DNA of 64,000 nt from Catonia carolina (GCA_035578175.1 JAQMRL010000007.1:43963391-44027390), one strand, 5' to 3'; shown: positions 9,750 to 22,798, counted from the stretch's first letter. The notes: generated from the sequence alone by a model not told the origin. Translations and numbers: made by a program.

Positions 9750-11020
9750 TTAAGTCTTTTGTTTAGTGTTCTAAACATTGGTTTTGTCAATCATGTATCA
9801 TCCATTCTATTCAGAGATGCCGTAGAATGTTTTCTTTCGTTTTCGGATGGCTTCCATTAGTCAATCGTTTTTTACGTAAAGTTTTTTCTCCTCCATGAAA
9901 CTTGTACTTATCGTCTACTATTTCCGAACCGTGAAATCTAGGGAAGGATATTTCTCTTAAATTTCTCTCGGTCTCTTAGATCAGTCTTCCCAGTCTTTTT
10001 AAGGTATTCCGTCGCGTACTGACACGTAGATTTTATCCAAATAGGTCTATTTTAATGCATGTTTTTGGCTTGTCTCAAGAACGCTTTCTTCTTCTATGGT
10101 TATGTGTTATTCGGACTGTAAGGGTTATCGTTCCTCGTCGGCTGCTGTTTGTTTCCTTTACCTGATCTTCCGCTTTATTATCTCTCGAAGATACTTGAAG
10201 CTATATAGATTTCCGTATTTATCTTCAAATAATGCGGGCTGTTTTCATGTTCATTACTTTTTAATTTTTCGAAGGAAGCTCAACGACTTAACAACCTTAG
10301 TCTAGAATCGGGTTTAGTAACCTGTCCTACCTTCCTTATTTTGAAGTAACTTTAGCATGAATGATGCCAAGTCTACTTAGTTTACATTTGTTGGAAGATT
10401 ACATTTTTAAATATATCCTCCTAGTTGTTTAAATATTCATTTCACGGAGAACTGATGTATGTACTATAATGTAGTGTGTTCCTAGGACGCTCTAATTACA
10501 TGTTTTCGAATTGTAAAATATTTTTCACGTGTGTATTGAAAGCACTCCAACACGATTCAATAATAATCGAATATTCATCGGAATGCGATATTCTTCGCGC
10601 ATGGCATAACAACTCAATTTGACGATCCGAAAGCTATTGATTTTTTTTTTAAATTAAAAGATTAAATATTTTATTCAAGTACTGACATAATTTATGTGAA
10701 GTAACTAGTTCATGTTCCTATATATGATCCCAAGTATTGACTCTTTCTACCATCACGCATTTATTTATTTATTTTATTTAGTTAAATATACATTATAATT
10801 TACTACTACATTAAGCTATACACAATATGTTTAACTAAATATATTTATATGCAAAAACTTCTTCACAAAGAATTCTGACCGCGTACAGGAGTATACAAAA
10901 AAAATATTTGAAAAACTTTAAATATATACCTGTAACTACTATAAAAAAAATACTATTATATAACATTTGAAAGGGTACAAAAATTATTTTTTAAAACCCA
11001 GTGAATATAATGATAAGCAC
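9750..11020. other. No recognised gene
   Basis: AT-rich sequence with only short frames. A (TTTA)n-type tract near 10760-10785 resembles the A/T tails left by retroposons, but no element body was identified. Confidence 0.4.
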
Positions 11021-11258
11021 AATTAAATAATAATAATGTATTTAGTTTTGTTCCATAGTAAAATACAATGTATATACATAGCATATTTCCTATAACTACA
11101 TATATATATATATATATATATATAAAACTAACATATTCGTTTATAATAACTGAAATAAATCTTACACATGAATAAAATAAAATAAAAATTTTAAAATCAG
11201 TTTATTATGAACAAAAATAATACCTTATCTACAATGAGAATCTTGTATGCAAGAAAGT
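11021..11258 (-). repeat. Dispersed repeat, minus copy (partner of 7643-7860)
   Basis: This is the reverse complement of the 7643-7860 repeat, interrupted by a (TA)12 microsatellite at 11101-11124 that the plus copy lacks. Confidence 0.75.
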
Positions 11259-12224
11259 GGCACAAAGTAAATTTACACAAATATCAATAATAATAATAAT
11301 AACAATGTAATAAAAATACATATTTAAAAAAAAATTACATTAAAATTATGTTCATCTGTAATACAGAAAACAATGAACAATTTTTCTTTTATAACTAAAA
11401 CTACTTTACAATCGTCTCTTTTGTTGTTATTATTGTTAAACGAGAAAGGGATGAGTGAATTTTTAAATCGAGTTGATCGGAAGGTCAGATTTATAATGCG
11501 AGTGAGAATATCAAATACATGTCATACGAATTCGAGAGTAAATTCAGCAGTGAGAAGATTTCCACAAGGTACTAACACAAGTTACTGACATCTTTCTCAA
11601 TATGAAATTATATAGACATTTTGTGGACAAGTCAACTGTGTTTATAACTGAGGAAAAGATTAATTAAAAAGGGAAATTAGTCGAGTATTGAAATAAGCGT
11701 AAGTAAATCGATAGTTGGATAGAAGGCCTAATGACAATCACCGAACCAGTAACTGAATATACTGCATCAGTTACAGTCATTCCAGATACAGCGAAAGTGA
11801 CACGACAACTTTGCGACGTTCTTAATATGAAAAAGTGTTTGTATTCACTTTCTCTAAGTGACTTACCATGGTGAACTGAACATCTATTTGAAAAATACTA
11901 TTTTAGTGTTCTTCAATGACTCAGTGTTTTTAATAGAAAATAATAATAAATTAGTTAAGACGGGAGTGAATATCATTAAGTTGGCCAGTTAAACTGTCAA
12001 CTAGATCTTTGGACGTCTTATGCGGTGGGGTGGTGGGGGCAGAACTTAGAACGTTATCTGTGGATGGGTTCAAACGGGTACCTCTCCTCATGTTAGATCT
12101 TCCTATTAGGCTTAATGTATTTCCAGGTAATTTGAACAACCAGTGTAGCATTATTACTAGATATACTCAGTAAGCCTGTAGGCGACTGAGGTAAATTATA
12201 ATACGCTGCTAAATTATGTTTGGT
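11259..12224. other. No recognised gene or repeat
   Basis: AT-rich, with frames no longer than 71 codons on either strand and no motif I recognise. Confidence 0.4.
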
Positions 12225-12235
12225 ATAATTGAAGT

Positions 12236-12627
12236 TTGCCCATAACAGACAGGTGGAGTGTCAAATTATTTACACTCAATCTGTTAGTTGCAGGGCTAAA
12301 ATAAATAGTTCTGCTTCTTATAATGTGGTCAGCCAATTAAATGACTGGATCATTTAAGAACAGAAGAGGCAGAGGTGTAAAAGACACTAATCAGAGTTAT
12401 CTCCTCTGAAAGTAACGAATTTCATTATACAGCCAGACCCTGTGGTGAATGAAGTGAAGGTGTCATTTACAGAGCGGAAAATATGTGCTTTACAGAGGGC
12501 TCGGCATGCTGATAAGTGTACTTTTCCACTCAGTGAGGAAGGCAATGGTAAACCACCTCACTCCTCGATTTACTTAGTAAAACCTCTACAGGTTCAAACC
12601 AGCCTTTTGGCTGATGACCTAAACAAC
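12236..12627 (+). mobile_element. Family A SINE-like retroposon, copy 1
   Basis: A ~392-bp element starting near GCCCATAACAGACAGG and ending GACCTAAACAAC. It is flanked by a perfect 11-bp direct repeat ATAATTGAAGT (12225-12235 and 12628-12638). Variable-length target duplications and a short (AAC)n tail indicate insertion by target-primed reverse transcription. No tRNA-like head was found. An open frame of about 66 codons inside is not evidence of coding, because other copies break it. Confidence 0.9.
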
Positions 12628-12812
12628 ATAATTGAAGTGTAGTAAAGTGTTCAGTCCATCAGGTGAGAGAAGGTACTGGTATCAGAACTTATAAAATTTC
12701 AGTGAGTCACCACTAACGGCTAGTACGGCACACGGTAATACTATCGACTGCAATGAAGCCAGTATTCGAGAACCAAGAACTGTCTGATTACGTGTTCACT
12801 TAAACTAAAATA

Positions 12813-13989
12813 TTAAGGGGAGCACGGATCCCTTTTTTCCTTAAGGGAACCCGGAATGCCTATCTTCGCAATGACACAAGTAAATCTTTAAATCAAAATG
12901 AATTTTCTGTGTGCACAAAAATTGCTATTTACGGGAAATAAGAAAAAACTAAAAGAGAACACATTATATGTTAAATATTTCAATATATTATTTTTTACAG
13001 TTCAGACGTTAATATATTATATTCACAGGTGGTCTGGTGCTAAGTTTTAAAACAAAAAATATTTCACATAATAAAAAATAGAGATGTTATGCAAATGGTA
13101 ACGTTTAAAAAATAACGAAGGATTCAACATACTTTTAAAAAATTCTACGAACCCCCAACAAATTATACCTATATCGTTGGATGCAAAAAACTCTGAATTT
13201 TAATAATTTGCAAAAGACCGGAAATGTAAAAGTTTTAAATTTCTTTCGTTCCGGGGTATCCTTAGTACTAGCGTTTACCCCATTTTCTCAGTATTCATCA
13301 TAAATAGAGACTTGATTTTTGTTTTATATGAAAATTTACAACTTTTACGATTTTTTTTTTTTATTTATTTATTTATTTTATTGATTTTTTTAGGATTTTT
13401 TTCTTATGACTACATATTTAATTTCTAGAATTTTTTAAAAAGTTACCATTTTTGGCGCAAAAATTTAACACAAAAATTGATTTTCTCTTTCCTTTTTCAA
13501 AATTTTGAAAAACTGAACACGTAAAAGTTAAATCTGTATATGGTTAACAAGCCACAAAAATTTTAGCACTGTAGCTTTAATAGAAGCTGAGAAAACTGTT
13601 CATTTGTGTTAAAAATTAATAATTGCGAGAAATCGCGTTTAAAATAAGACAAACACTTTCAATATGTTTTACAACGTTACATCACTTACAACTCACTAGA
13701 ACTAACCAACAAAATTCAATAGAGTAAACACTTTATTCTGTAAATAAAAGACAGCTGATAAAATCATTACCAGCCCGTGAATAACAAAGGAATAAAATTT
13801 ATTGTAAAAAGAAATGTCAATATCTTACTAAACATTCGTTAAATAAACAGCTTTTTCCAGCTGTGAAGTCCTACAAATAAAATAAAAACAAAAATATTTT
13901 AGTTGTCGAACTACATTTCAAACTACATTATAGAACAAAAAACCAAAAATCGTTTCTTTTTTAATTTCCTCGATCCGTGCTCCCCTTAA
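12813..13989. mobile_element. TTAA-flanked inverted-repeat element, copy 1
   Basis: The left end TTAAGGGGAGCACGGATCC (from 12813) is mirrored by GATCCGTGCTCCCCTTAA (to 13989). Both termini carry TTAA, the target used by piggyBac and Kolobok transposons. The 1.18-kb interior has no long frame, so this is a non-autonomous element. The right half (from ~13260) is related to the copy at 27014-28163. Confidence 0.8.
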
Positions 13990-14379
13990 GGAGGCTGTGC
14001 TGCGCATGCGTATACAATAATTGTCACCCGTATTTCTCTCCGACTTTCATTGGTTAACACGGGGTCTAGAGAGTTTCATTGGGGTTTCGTATATACAATA
14101 CACTGATGTGTTAAACATGATTCACTGATGGTTAGCATGGCACGAACATAACTCACAATTTCTTAGCTGTTTTAGCTGTTCTTCAGGCCAACCAACGAGA
14201 CATAATAACATTGATGGTTGGTGAATCAGAGAATAGCGTCAAGTTCTATTGCGTCGCTTCTGCCTACGACCTGAGGGGGTTCCTTTCGATACACACTAGA
14301 ACAAATCATTACGCTAGGAAGACAAACCGGAATATCAGAACTTCAAATTTCCTTAAAAATCAAAATATATTACGAAGGT
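13990..14379. other. No recognised gene
   Basis: Unassigned sequence between the TTAA element and the LINE relic. Confidence 0.4.
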
Positions 14380-14880
14380 AGAAACAGCCTTGCATCGCCT
14401 TAAGATAAACAATAATAAAATTGGAAAAATCCACTCCTTGAAGTACCTTGATGAAATAATATAGCAACAGCGGAAAAGAAGCTAAGAGTCATGAGGCGAG
14501 GACCACAAAGAATAGGCAACTTGTACAAGTTGATTAGCAATCTCGAGATAATTCGAGCTAAGACACAATAATCCAGCGATTAACATCGATTGTCACTATA
14601 GAGTTAATGTCTCCGTAGATAGAAAACAGAGAAGTTTCAGAGGAAGTAGAGAAAAAATTTATACCAGACAGTATAACTCCTGTACCGGTTGCGAGGAAAA
14701 GAACAGAGTACCAGAAAAAGGATCAATCGAGATGATCGGAAAATGAAGACAAAATTCTACGAATGGACGACAAATATAATCAACAGAAAATATTTTTAGG
14801 ATTTCGACAACCCACCAAATCTTACGCGGGTGGTTCAAAAGAAATGGAAAAATATTGAAAAAAATTCGATTAAAAAATAC
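14380..14880 (+). pseudogene. Decayed LINE ORF2 C-terminal relic
   Basis: Translating across frames gives pieces that fit the end of a non-LTR reverse transcriptase: a KIGKIHSLKYL segment followed later by Arg-rich blocks and a WFKRNGKILKK-like end. Several stops and frameshifts separate them, so it is a degraded fragment. The assignment is by pattern memory only. Confidence 0.4.
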
Positions 14881-14894
14881 ATCACATTGGACTG

Positions 14895-15288
14895 CCTGCC
14901 CATAATAGACAGGTGGAGTGTTAAATTATTTACACTCAATCTGTCCGTTGCAGGGCTAAAATAAATAGTTATGTTTCTTATCACATGGTCAGCCAATTAA
15001 ATGACTGAATCATTTAAGAACAGAAGAGGTAGAGGTGTAAAAGACACTAATCAGAGTATTCTCTTCTGAAAGTAATGAATTTCATTATACAGCCAGACCC
15101 TGTGGTGAATGAAGTGAAGGTGTCATTTGCAGAGTGAAAAATATGTGTTTTTCAGATGGCCCGGCATGCTAATAAGCGTACTTTTCCACTCAGTGAGGAA
15201 GCCAATGGTAAACCACCTTACTCCTCGTTTTACCTAGTAAAACCTCTACAGGTTCAAACCAGCCTTTTGGCTGATGACCTAAACAACA
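14895..15288 (+). mobile_element. Family A SINE-like retroposon, copy 2
   Basis: Full-length copy flanked by the perfect 11-bp duplication ACATTGGACTG (14884-14894 and 15289-15299). It ends ...AACAAC. A TGA interrupts the frame that is open in copy 1. Confidence 0.9.
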
Positions 15289-15299
15289 ACATTGGACTG

Positions 15300-16968
15300 A
15301 ACCAGTTACGGATATCGGATTGCTAAAATCCATAAAAAGATCAAAAGATAATAATATATGGTTGCTTTCTATATCTAACAGCAAATGCAGAACGAAGGTT
15401 GAGTCAAACGAAAGAAAGGAGCAAAGCTTACAGTTAAAGAAAAGTGAGAATGCGAGCTTGAAAAACCAGCAGAAATGTTTTAAATTAGGTGATGTGGTTT
15501 TGATAACCCGAATCCGGAATCCAGATAAACAGGTTAAAAGCAGTACGCCTACAAAACACCGAATGATCATGTTCACTTCAAAGTACAAAGTAATTTAAAT
15601 GTCTAATTTGTTTACATTAGTTTACGAAATCTATGTCATGTATTAACTTATTATATAATCAAATATAATTTTTATCTTGACTCACCGCCTTCGGTCGTAT
15701 TCAACTACTAATTTTATTTTTACTTTCTCGCTCAACAGTTTACACTGACAAATATTGTTCGTTACTCTATAGGACGCATCCGCGCGTGCGTATGTTATGT
15801 TTCGTTCGTCCTAAAGAAAGAACCATTACTTTAATCAAACGGTAACTAGTATTAAGTATATTTCATCTCCCAAATCCCTGAGGGGTTTTTTATATTAGCT
15901 GTAAACTTTAGTTCCATGCAAAACTGTATGAATCAAAGTTGACTCGACTGAATACCAATCTTTATTATTTTTTTTAACTACATTTATTTTGCTGTATTCA
16001 TTTGAATGATATATGCGTAGTACTTCAGTAAATTACTTTACGAGGCGATGGTTTTTGAAAAAATATCGGGTTCTTTCTAATTAATTTCTTTCAGGCTATA
16101 ATTTTCAACATAATTTACTAACATGTTTTTAGGAAAACACTTCATTTAGCAGAAATTCACATAATTTTAGATTAAACATTTAAAGCGATTTTTAGAAAAT
16201 AACAGCTCTCAGGTGCATTTAAAGTAAAATTTGAAATATAGTGAAGAAAATTTAAAGTATTACGACCATATATTCTACATTGAGCTTCACATAACATAGG
16301 GCTAATCAGACATTGCAAATAATGGTTATTAGTCGGTGACCCTTTACGGCAAGACTAAAATAAAGTATTTCCAAAATGTAAAGACTGAGAATTGGCACAA
16401 AGAAATTAGTCCATCTATTACAAAAATGCTCATTCTTATTTTTGAGTTTTTATCCAATTTTTAAGATCAGCAATAGGATTTATCTACATCTATTCAGAAA
16501 ACAATAACTTAATTTCTTACAGTACCTGTAATATAAATTCTATAATGTAAATAAAAAATATTTACAACTGGAGAAAAATTAAAGACTTTTTATAATCTAA
16601 TCCCTAAGGTAGGTGATATAAAACTCCTTTTCAGACAGGAGTGTTTTGTTAAAAAAAATTTAATTGCCGATGAAAACAGAGCTAAATTGTCACATTTCGT
16701 AGTAATTTATTTTAAAAAACCGTATGGAATTATAGCGAATTCAAAGTAACAACGTAGAAATTATGTTTCTCGATTCGAAATTCACTGCGACTTTTTGGTT
16801 CGTAATTTAAGTTAAAGTTGTTTTTCATAAAATTCTGAGATTCTTTTTGCTAATTTTAAAACCTGAAAAAATAAACAATGATGGCGGCGGAAGATTGTTA
16901 TATTCCGTGAAGAGGTTTTAACACGTTTGTGATTTCGAAATTTTTGCCATAATTCTCTTTATATACGT
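15300..16968. other. No recognised gene
   Basis: A 92-codon plus frame (15320-15598) and a 132-codon minus frame (15190-15588) overlap each other and match nothing I recognise. The latter reads through family A sequence, which argues against a gene. The rest is AT-rich. Confidence 0.4.
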
Positions 16969-16980
16969 ACTTTCTAATGC

Positions 16981-17371
16981 TGCCCATAACAGACAGGTGG
17001 AGTGTCAAATTATTTACACTCAATCTGTTAGTTGCAGGGCTAAAATAAATAGTTCTGTTTATTTTCACTTGGTCAGCCCATTAAATGACTGAATCATTTA
17101 AAAACAGAAGAGGCAGAGGTGTAAAAGATATTAATCAGAGTTATCTTCTCTGAAAGTAACGAATTTCATTATACAGCCAGACCCTGTGGTGAATGAAGTG
17201 AAGGTGTCATTTGCAGAGTGGAAAATATGTGCTTTACAGAGGGTCCGGCATGCTGATAAGCATACTTTTCCACTCAGTGAGGAAGACAATGGTAAACGAC
17301 CTCACTCCTCGTTTTACTTAGTAAAACTACTACAGATTCAAACCAGCCTTTCGGATGACCTAAAGAACAAC
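16981..17371 (+). mobile_element. Family A SINE-like retroposon, copy 3
   Basis: Full-length copy between ACTTTCTAATGC (16969-16980) and ACTTTCTGATGC (17372-17383), a 12-bp duplication with one mismatch. Confidence 0.9.
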
Positions 17372-17383
17372 ACTTTCTGATGC

Positions 17384-18081
17384 GGAAATTTTGGATCTGT
17401 TCTAACGGACTATCTAACAATATTCTTATTAAAATCGGTTCATTTAATTTAGAACAAAGTTTCTCATAGTTGTCAAAAATTAAAATTATAATCGTTTCGT
17501 AAACACATATTTGTATGTAAAAATATACGAAAAGTTTTTTTATATCAATCTCTTAACCTCCACCATCATCCTCTCTGATGCATCACCAAAATCGATCAGA
17601 TCAATAGCAAATTTAAACGTCATTCGTGTATGTTGAAAAATTATAAGCTACAACGTTCGATTGTATTAAAATCTTCTGTTGGTGTCATTTATAAGAAAGG
17701 CCACGTTTAAATTTTATGCGCCGTTCGCTAGGTAAAAGAGTAATTAACCTGACTGAGTTTAAAGCGATTCCCTAAGAGGCACCAAACTATCAAATCATCA
17801 TAGATCAGTCGTAAACAGCAAATGTTATAAAATTACAACTGGTGTGTAACAGACAACCGGATCGCTATAAATTTCACGTAACTTTGTCCAGGTGAAAAAT
17901 TATAAGAACATTATGCAACATAAAGATAGTTTCTCTATATACAAATAATTATAATTATACAGAAGTGATTACAGAATAGAACGGTGTAATCTAAACCGGC
18001 GCTAGCAGTTGTTTTGTACTGTCCAGGGGAAGGTGGAAGGGGTGACTAACCGACTCCATGTTCCTTGTATACAATTGTTCG
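17384..18081. other. No recognised gene
   Basis: AT-rich with no long frames. A more GC-rich patch near 18000-18060 has no recognisable content. Confidence 0.4.
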
Positions 18082-19058
18082 ATGTAAACAAATACATCAT
18101 AACTTTATTTTAAGAAAGATTAAATAAATTGTTATTGTTGTTTAGGTCAACAGCCGAAAGGCTAGTTTGAACCTCTAGAGGTTTTACTAAGTAAAAACGA
18201 GGAGTAAAGTGGTTTACCATTGCCTTCCTCACTGAGTTGAAAGAGTATGCTTATCAGCATGCCAGGCCCTCCGAAAAGCACTCACTTTCCACTCTGCAAA
18301 TGACACCTTCACTTCATTCACCACAGCGTCTGGCTGCATAGTGAAATTCATTACTCTCAGAGGAGATAACTCTGACTAGTGTCTTTTACACCTCTACCTC
18401 TTCTGTTCTTAAATAGTTCAGTCATATATATGGCTGACTATGTGATAAGAAACAAAACTATTTTTTTTAGCCCTGGACCAAACAGATAGAGTGCAATAAA
18501 AAATTGTTATTGTCAAGTAAAATAAAATATTTTTTTCATACGTTATCTTAGAAATCGAGAGTGTTTCCGTGAGGCAAGTGATTAGTTCAGAAAAAACCCG
18601 GTACATTTCATAGAAACCTACAGAAAATTAGAAAAGATAGATTATGAAAAATATACACATTCTTCAAAAACGTAAAATCAGATTAAGAAAATCGTCGGGA
18701 AAGAAAAGCAAAAACCATTTTTTTTAGCCGTTAACTGCCGATCGTATAGTTGCAGAATGGGTGGATGTAAACAAATACATACCTTAATTTTACAAAAGAT
18801 TAAACAAATTTTTATTTTCAAGTAAAATAAATTTTTTCATACGTTATCTTAAAATTGAGAGTGTATTTCCTGAGACGACTGATTAGCTCAGAAAAAAACT
18901 GGTACATTTTGTAGAAACCTAGAGAAAATTAATAAAGATAGATTATGAAAAATATACACACTCTTCAAAAATATAACATCAGATAAATAAAATCATCGGG
19001 AAAGAAAAGCAAAAACCATTTTTTGTTAACCGTTAACTGCTGATCGCATAGTTTTAGA
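18082..19058 (+). repeat. Tandem duplication of a ~290-bp unit, first copy split by a SINE
   Basis: Unit 1 (18082-18138 plus 18501-18768) and unit 2 (18769-19058) share GATGTAAACAAATACAT, CATACGTTATCTTA, GAGAGTGT, GATAGATTATGAAAAATATA and GGGAAAGAAAAGCAAAAACC in the same order, at roughly 85-90 percent by eye. Unit 1 is interrupted by family A copy 4. Confidence 0.85.
18139..18500 (-). mobile_element. Family A SINE-like retroposon, copy 4 (minus)
   Basis: A minus-strand copy whose GTT-rich tail faces left. It is flanked by a 13-bp duplication AAATTGTTATTGT (18126-18138 and 18501-18513). Its sequence is close to copies 7 and 10, suggesting a subfamily. Confidence 0.88.
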
Positions 19059-19358
19059 AGCGAACGGTTAAAATTAGCCTCAGAATGCTTCTGGAGATCT
19101 GGATGGCGATTAAGGTAACGAAGAGATGATGCCTATTATGGCTATCTGTAACCATTTGCCAAATCATTACTTTAATCCGAATTTAATTATGCGATATCTG
19201 CTGCAGTTTCTGTTGCAGTTGGTGATGATGGGTGACTTCGACTTATCTGCAGTTGGAGAATAAATTAAGTGTGGGTACATATTCCGTTCTGTGCGAAAAA
19301 ACAGGCGGGGGCACTGCTCCACATTATAATTGATTTTGGGTCAGGTCAGTATTTGGCA

Positions 19359-19520
19359 GGCCGCATTGGCGTAGTTGGTAACGTGCTCGCCTCTCATCAT
19401 GCGGTCTTGGGTTCGAATCCCATTCAGGCACGGAATATTTTCATACGTTACAAAAAATCATTTCATCCTTCACCTGCATTAACAGTAATTGCAGAACAGT
19501 CGGACGTTAAAACAAAAAAA
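19359..19520 (+). mobile_element. SINE family B, copy 1
   Basis: The tRNA-like head has an A-box-like TAGTTGGTAACG and a perfect B box GGTTCGAATCC (19410-19420). The CTCAT loop context resembles tRNA-Met. The unrelated body includes CATACGTTACAAAAAATC and the tail GCAGAACAGTCGGACGTTAA with an A-rich end. Target duplication is short (around CAGTAT). Confidence 0.85.
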
Positions 19521-19953
19521 TAGTTCAGTATAACTACTGTTTACCTACAAGAGACAAGCCAATTTTAGATATTGCTGTATCGAATAGGTAAATGTGAAAG
19601 CGGAGCAAGTTTGTTCAGTGACTTACACGAACTCCTCAGGATTATCCTCCTACGATTCCAGCCGAGTAAGTGTTATTGACTGAGAGGGTTTACAATTTAG
19701 AAGAATCTACCCTTGGTCAACAAGTTAATGAGTTTATATCAAGATGTAAGCGAAATTGATCGGTCTGTAGAATAAATTGCGCCTTCTGTGGAGAATGCCG
19801 CAATGTAGAAGCATATCCTGAAGAGAGGATTTGGGCAAGCAAAATAGCCTACTTAGTTTCCTTGGATTTGCATAAAAGTGAGAAAACAAAAAAATAATAA
19901 GTCAAGAGTGCCGCTCATAGCTAACCTAAACGAAAATCAAGTCGGATGAAAAT
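19521..19953. other. No recognised gene
   Basis: Unassigned stretch between two SINE B copies. Confidence 0.4.
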
Positions 19954-19965
19954 CATGCGGCTTTA

Positions 19966-20113
19966 TTTTTTTTTCTGGTTTAACGTCCGACTGTTCTGCA
20001 ATTACTGCTAATGCAGACGGTGAATGATGAAATGATTTTTTGTAACGTATGAAAAAATGCCGTGCCTGAATGGGATTCGAACCCAAGACCGCATGATGAG
20101 AGGCGAGCTTTAG
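19966..20113 (-). mobile_element. SINE family B, copy 2 (minus, 5' truncated)
   Basis: Reverse-oriented copy retaining tail, body and B box but lacking the A-box end. It is flanked by the 12-bp duplication CATGCGGCTTTA (19954-19965 and 20114-20125). Truncation at the head with an intact duplication is typical of incomplete reverse transcription. Confidence 0.88.
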
Positions 20114-20672
20114 CATGCGGCTTTAGCTTTCATGGAAAAGAAGTGAATATTTGATTAAGACAACCGGATGGAGTTGAGAATGAAGTGCAGGCTAAGCTTG
20201 TGAATATACGTATTTAAGTAATTCACTCGTATTAAAAAGGTGACAGAAGTAGGCTTTATTAAATCTGGCCAACAGATGCTAAAGAAATTGGTGATTGTAT
20301 TCCAGTCGAGTTTAGAGGTTCTAACTGTACCATGAATACGGGAGTTCAGCTTATTCAATCTACCAACCCTCCCACACCTTTGCGTCGCTAAAAAGATAAT
20401 ATAGAGCCTAACACAGCCACAGATATTTAAAACAATATATTATTACCTTATTTATTTATTAAATTTGATAAGATTGACTAAATAAATAAATAAAACCCTT
20501 TCATACAATTTATAGAAACAAAGTAAAGGTTGTATCAAAACGTTGTATCAAATGTAGTATCAAAACGTTTTGATACTACATGGCTGATTTCAACCCCTCC
20601 CCACAGGGTCTGTTAAAAAAATCTTATTTTTCAAATTTCAGTTCAATAACACAAGAAGTTTTCGCTCAATGG

Positions 20673-20674
<2 letters not shown>

Positions 20675-20742
<68 letters not shown>

Positions 20743-20748
20743 CACACA
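20675..20748 (+). repeat. (CA)n microsatellite
   Basis: About 37 CA dinucleotides with a single CG interruption near 20735. The apparent His/Thr-repeat frame across it is an artefact. Confidence 0.98.
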
Positions 20749-21463
20749 AATGTGGATGCTTAGTTCCTCCACACATCCAGAAAACAGTTTTGGCTTGTGG
20801 GCATCATAAAAAATATATTGAGCGGTAAGAAAGCAGTACGATCTGAAATGGACTGGACCAATTAGTTTTCACTCTCTATCGGAACAAACAGAAAGTTCCA
20901 AAAGTCGATAAAATAATCAATCAAAACGGATATCCGGAACATAACATAAAATAACTTTCAGATATCTGAAATGTGTAAACGTGAAGGCAATACCATCAAC
21001 ATAAAGTGAAATTTGATTCCATGTTGAGGTTTATCGCATAAACTATTAATTGGCTGGAGTTCACTTTTCAAGGTGATTGAAACGGTATAGCGACATTTTA
21101 AGCGTACCGTAAAAATAATTTAAGTTAGGCTTATTAGACAAAAATATTGCCTCATCATTCAACACGGAGTCTTAATAATTTTAATGGTATTGTACGTGTT
21201 TAACCTGCATCTCTGAGTGTAACAAAATCGTTTACTTAATAAGTAACTAAATAAGTAAGTGACTTACACGATGCGAATAATATTACCCATTACTTATCAT
21301 TAATGCCTGCAGAAACGGTAGTAAAGTATACCGGATAATTAAATAATGTTTAATCTAAAATTATTATGCGTTTCTTGCGTGAGAAAATATTGAAAAATGT
21401 AGGCCTATAACAACCTACCGGTTCATTTAGAAGATCTTCAAATACACAGTTTAAAAAATATAT
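20749..21463. other. No recognised gene
   Basis: AT-rich unassigned sequence. Confidence 0.4.
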
Positions 21464-21608
21464 GGTGTACAACACTCACACGACTTTCTCTCTTGCTAAT
21501 GAAAATAATGAAACTTATAACCTATGTTTAACCATTAGTAAACAATGAAAAATGAAAAACATAACCTAATTTTAATTACAAGAGAATGACGCAAAATAAA
21601 AATCAATC

Positions 21609-21783
21609 TTTGGCCGTCTCCGTAGCGTAGTATTTAGCGCATTAGTCTACCACGCGGAGGTCCCGGGTTCGATTCCCGGCCATCGTCTGGAAATTTTCAC
21701 AAGTCAAAACCCACTGTTAACATAATCCACCCTAGCCGCTAATGGCCAAGCAGTTGATGCGACATTAAATAAATAAATTTTTA
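21609..21783 (+). mobile_element. SINE family C, plus copy inside the foldback cluster
   Basis: tRNA-like head with B box GGTTCGATTCC (21666-21676). CCACGCGG before it recalls a tRNA-Gly anticodon arm. The tail contains AAGCAGTTGATGCGACATTA and (AAAT)n. It splits a foldback block between AAATCAATCT and AAATCAACTT, an imperfect target duplication. Confidence 0.75.
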
Positions 21784-22798
21784 AGAAATCAACTTCTGTT
21801 CGACTTAAAAATAAAGAAAATCACTATTTTACACTAAACTAGGCTCTTTACAAAAAATGCGTGAAATAAAGTTGTAGTTTTCTTTTATTTTCTATAATTT
21901 TTATTTTTCGTCTGCATTAGCAGTACCTAATTCCAAAACAGTCGGTCGTAAAAAAAACATATACTAACTTTACGTATTTCACATTTGTCATAAAATACAT
22001 AAGTTACTACGGCCGCAATATTAAAAATCTGGTGTGAAACACTCACACAACTTTCTCTTGCCAATGCAAATAATTAACAATAAACCTAACATTAGTATTA
22101 AAACATTAGAAATGAACAAAAACTAACCTCAAAAACATAACCTTATTTTAATCATGAGTGAATGACGCAAAATGACAATCGAACTCAGTTTGGCTTAAAA
22201 ATACGGAAAATCACGCTTTCACGCTAAACTAGGCTCTGTAGAGAAAAATGCTCTAAACAAAAGTTGTAGATCTTTTAATTTTCTATAAATTTAATTATAT
22301 ACACTTTTGTCGTAAAATGCATACTAAGACCGAAATGTTAAAAAAATCGATTTTTCTCACGTTTTCGTGAGAAAAAAAACAGAAAATCGCAAATTACCGC
22401 TAAACTAAGCATTATACAAAACAATGTTTGAAACAGAAGTTGTAGGTTTTTAAATTCTCTACAACTTTTATTATATAAGTTTTTGCGCTAAAATTTATAT
22501 TAAAGCCGTAATCTTAAAAAAACAACGTTTTTACGTGAAAACAGCCTCACCGAGAATTTCAGTAAACATGGCGCCTACCCTATCTTGTAGAGAATAAAAA
22601 ATTGAGTAAAATAGGCGATTTTAAAAAAAAATCGTAGGACCAGTTTTTGAGAAAATCGCAAAAAACTGAAAAATTATACGAATAAACTACTACTTCCGGT
22701 TGACCGATTTTGATGAAAATGTTCGTGTCGCGTCCGGTAGTGGTATGTAACTTAAGTTTCAAGTTTCAAGTTCGTACGATGTTCCGTTCTTGAGATAT

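Noticed and set aside
15190..15588. 132-codon minus frame
   Set aside because: Its C-terminal part reads antisense through family A copy 2 and it has no recognisable domain.
20580..20828. His/Thr-repeat protein
   Set aside because: The frame exists only because of the (CA)n microsatellite.
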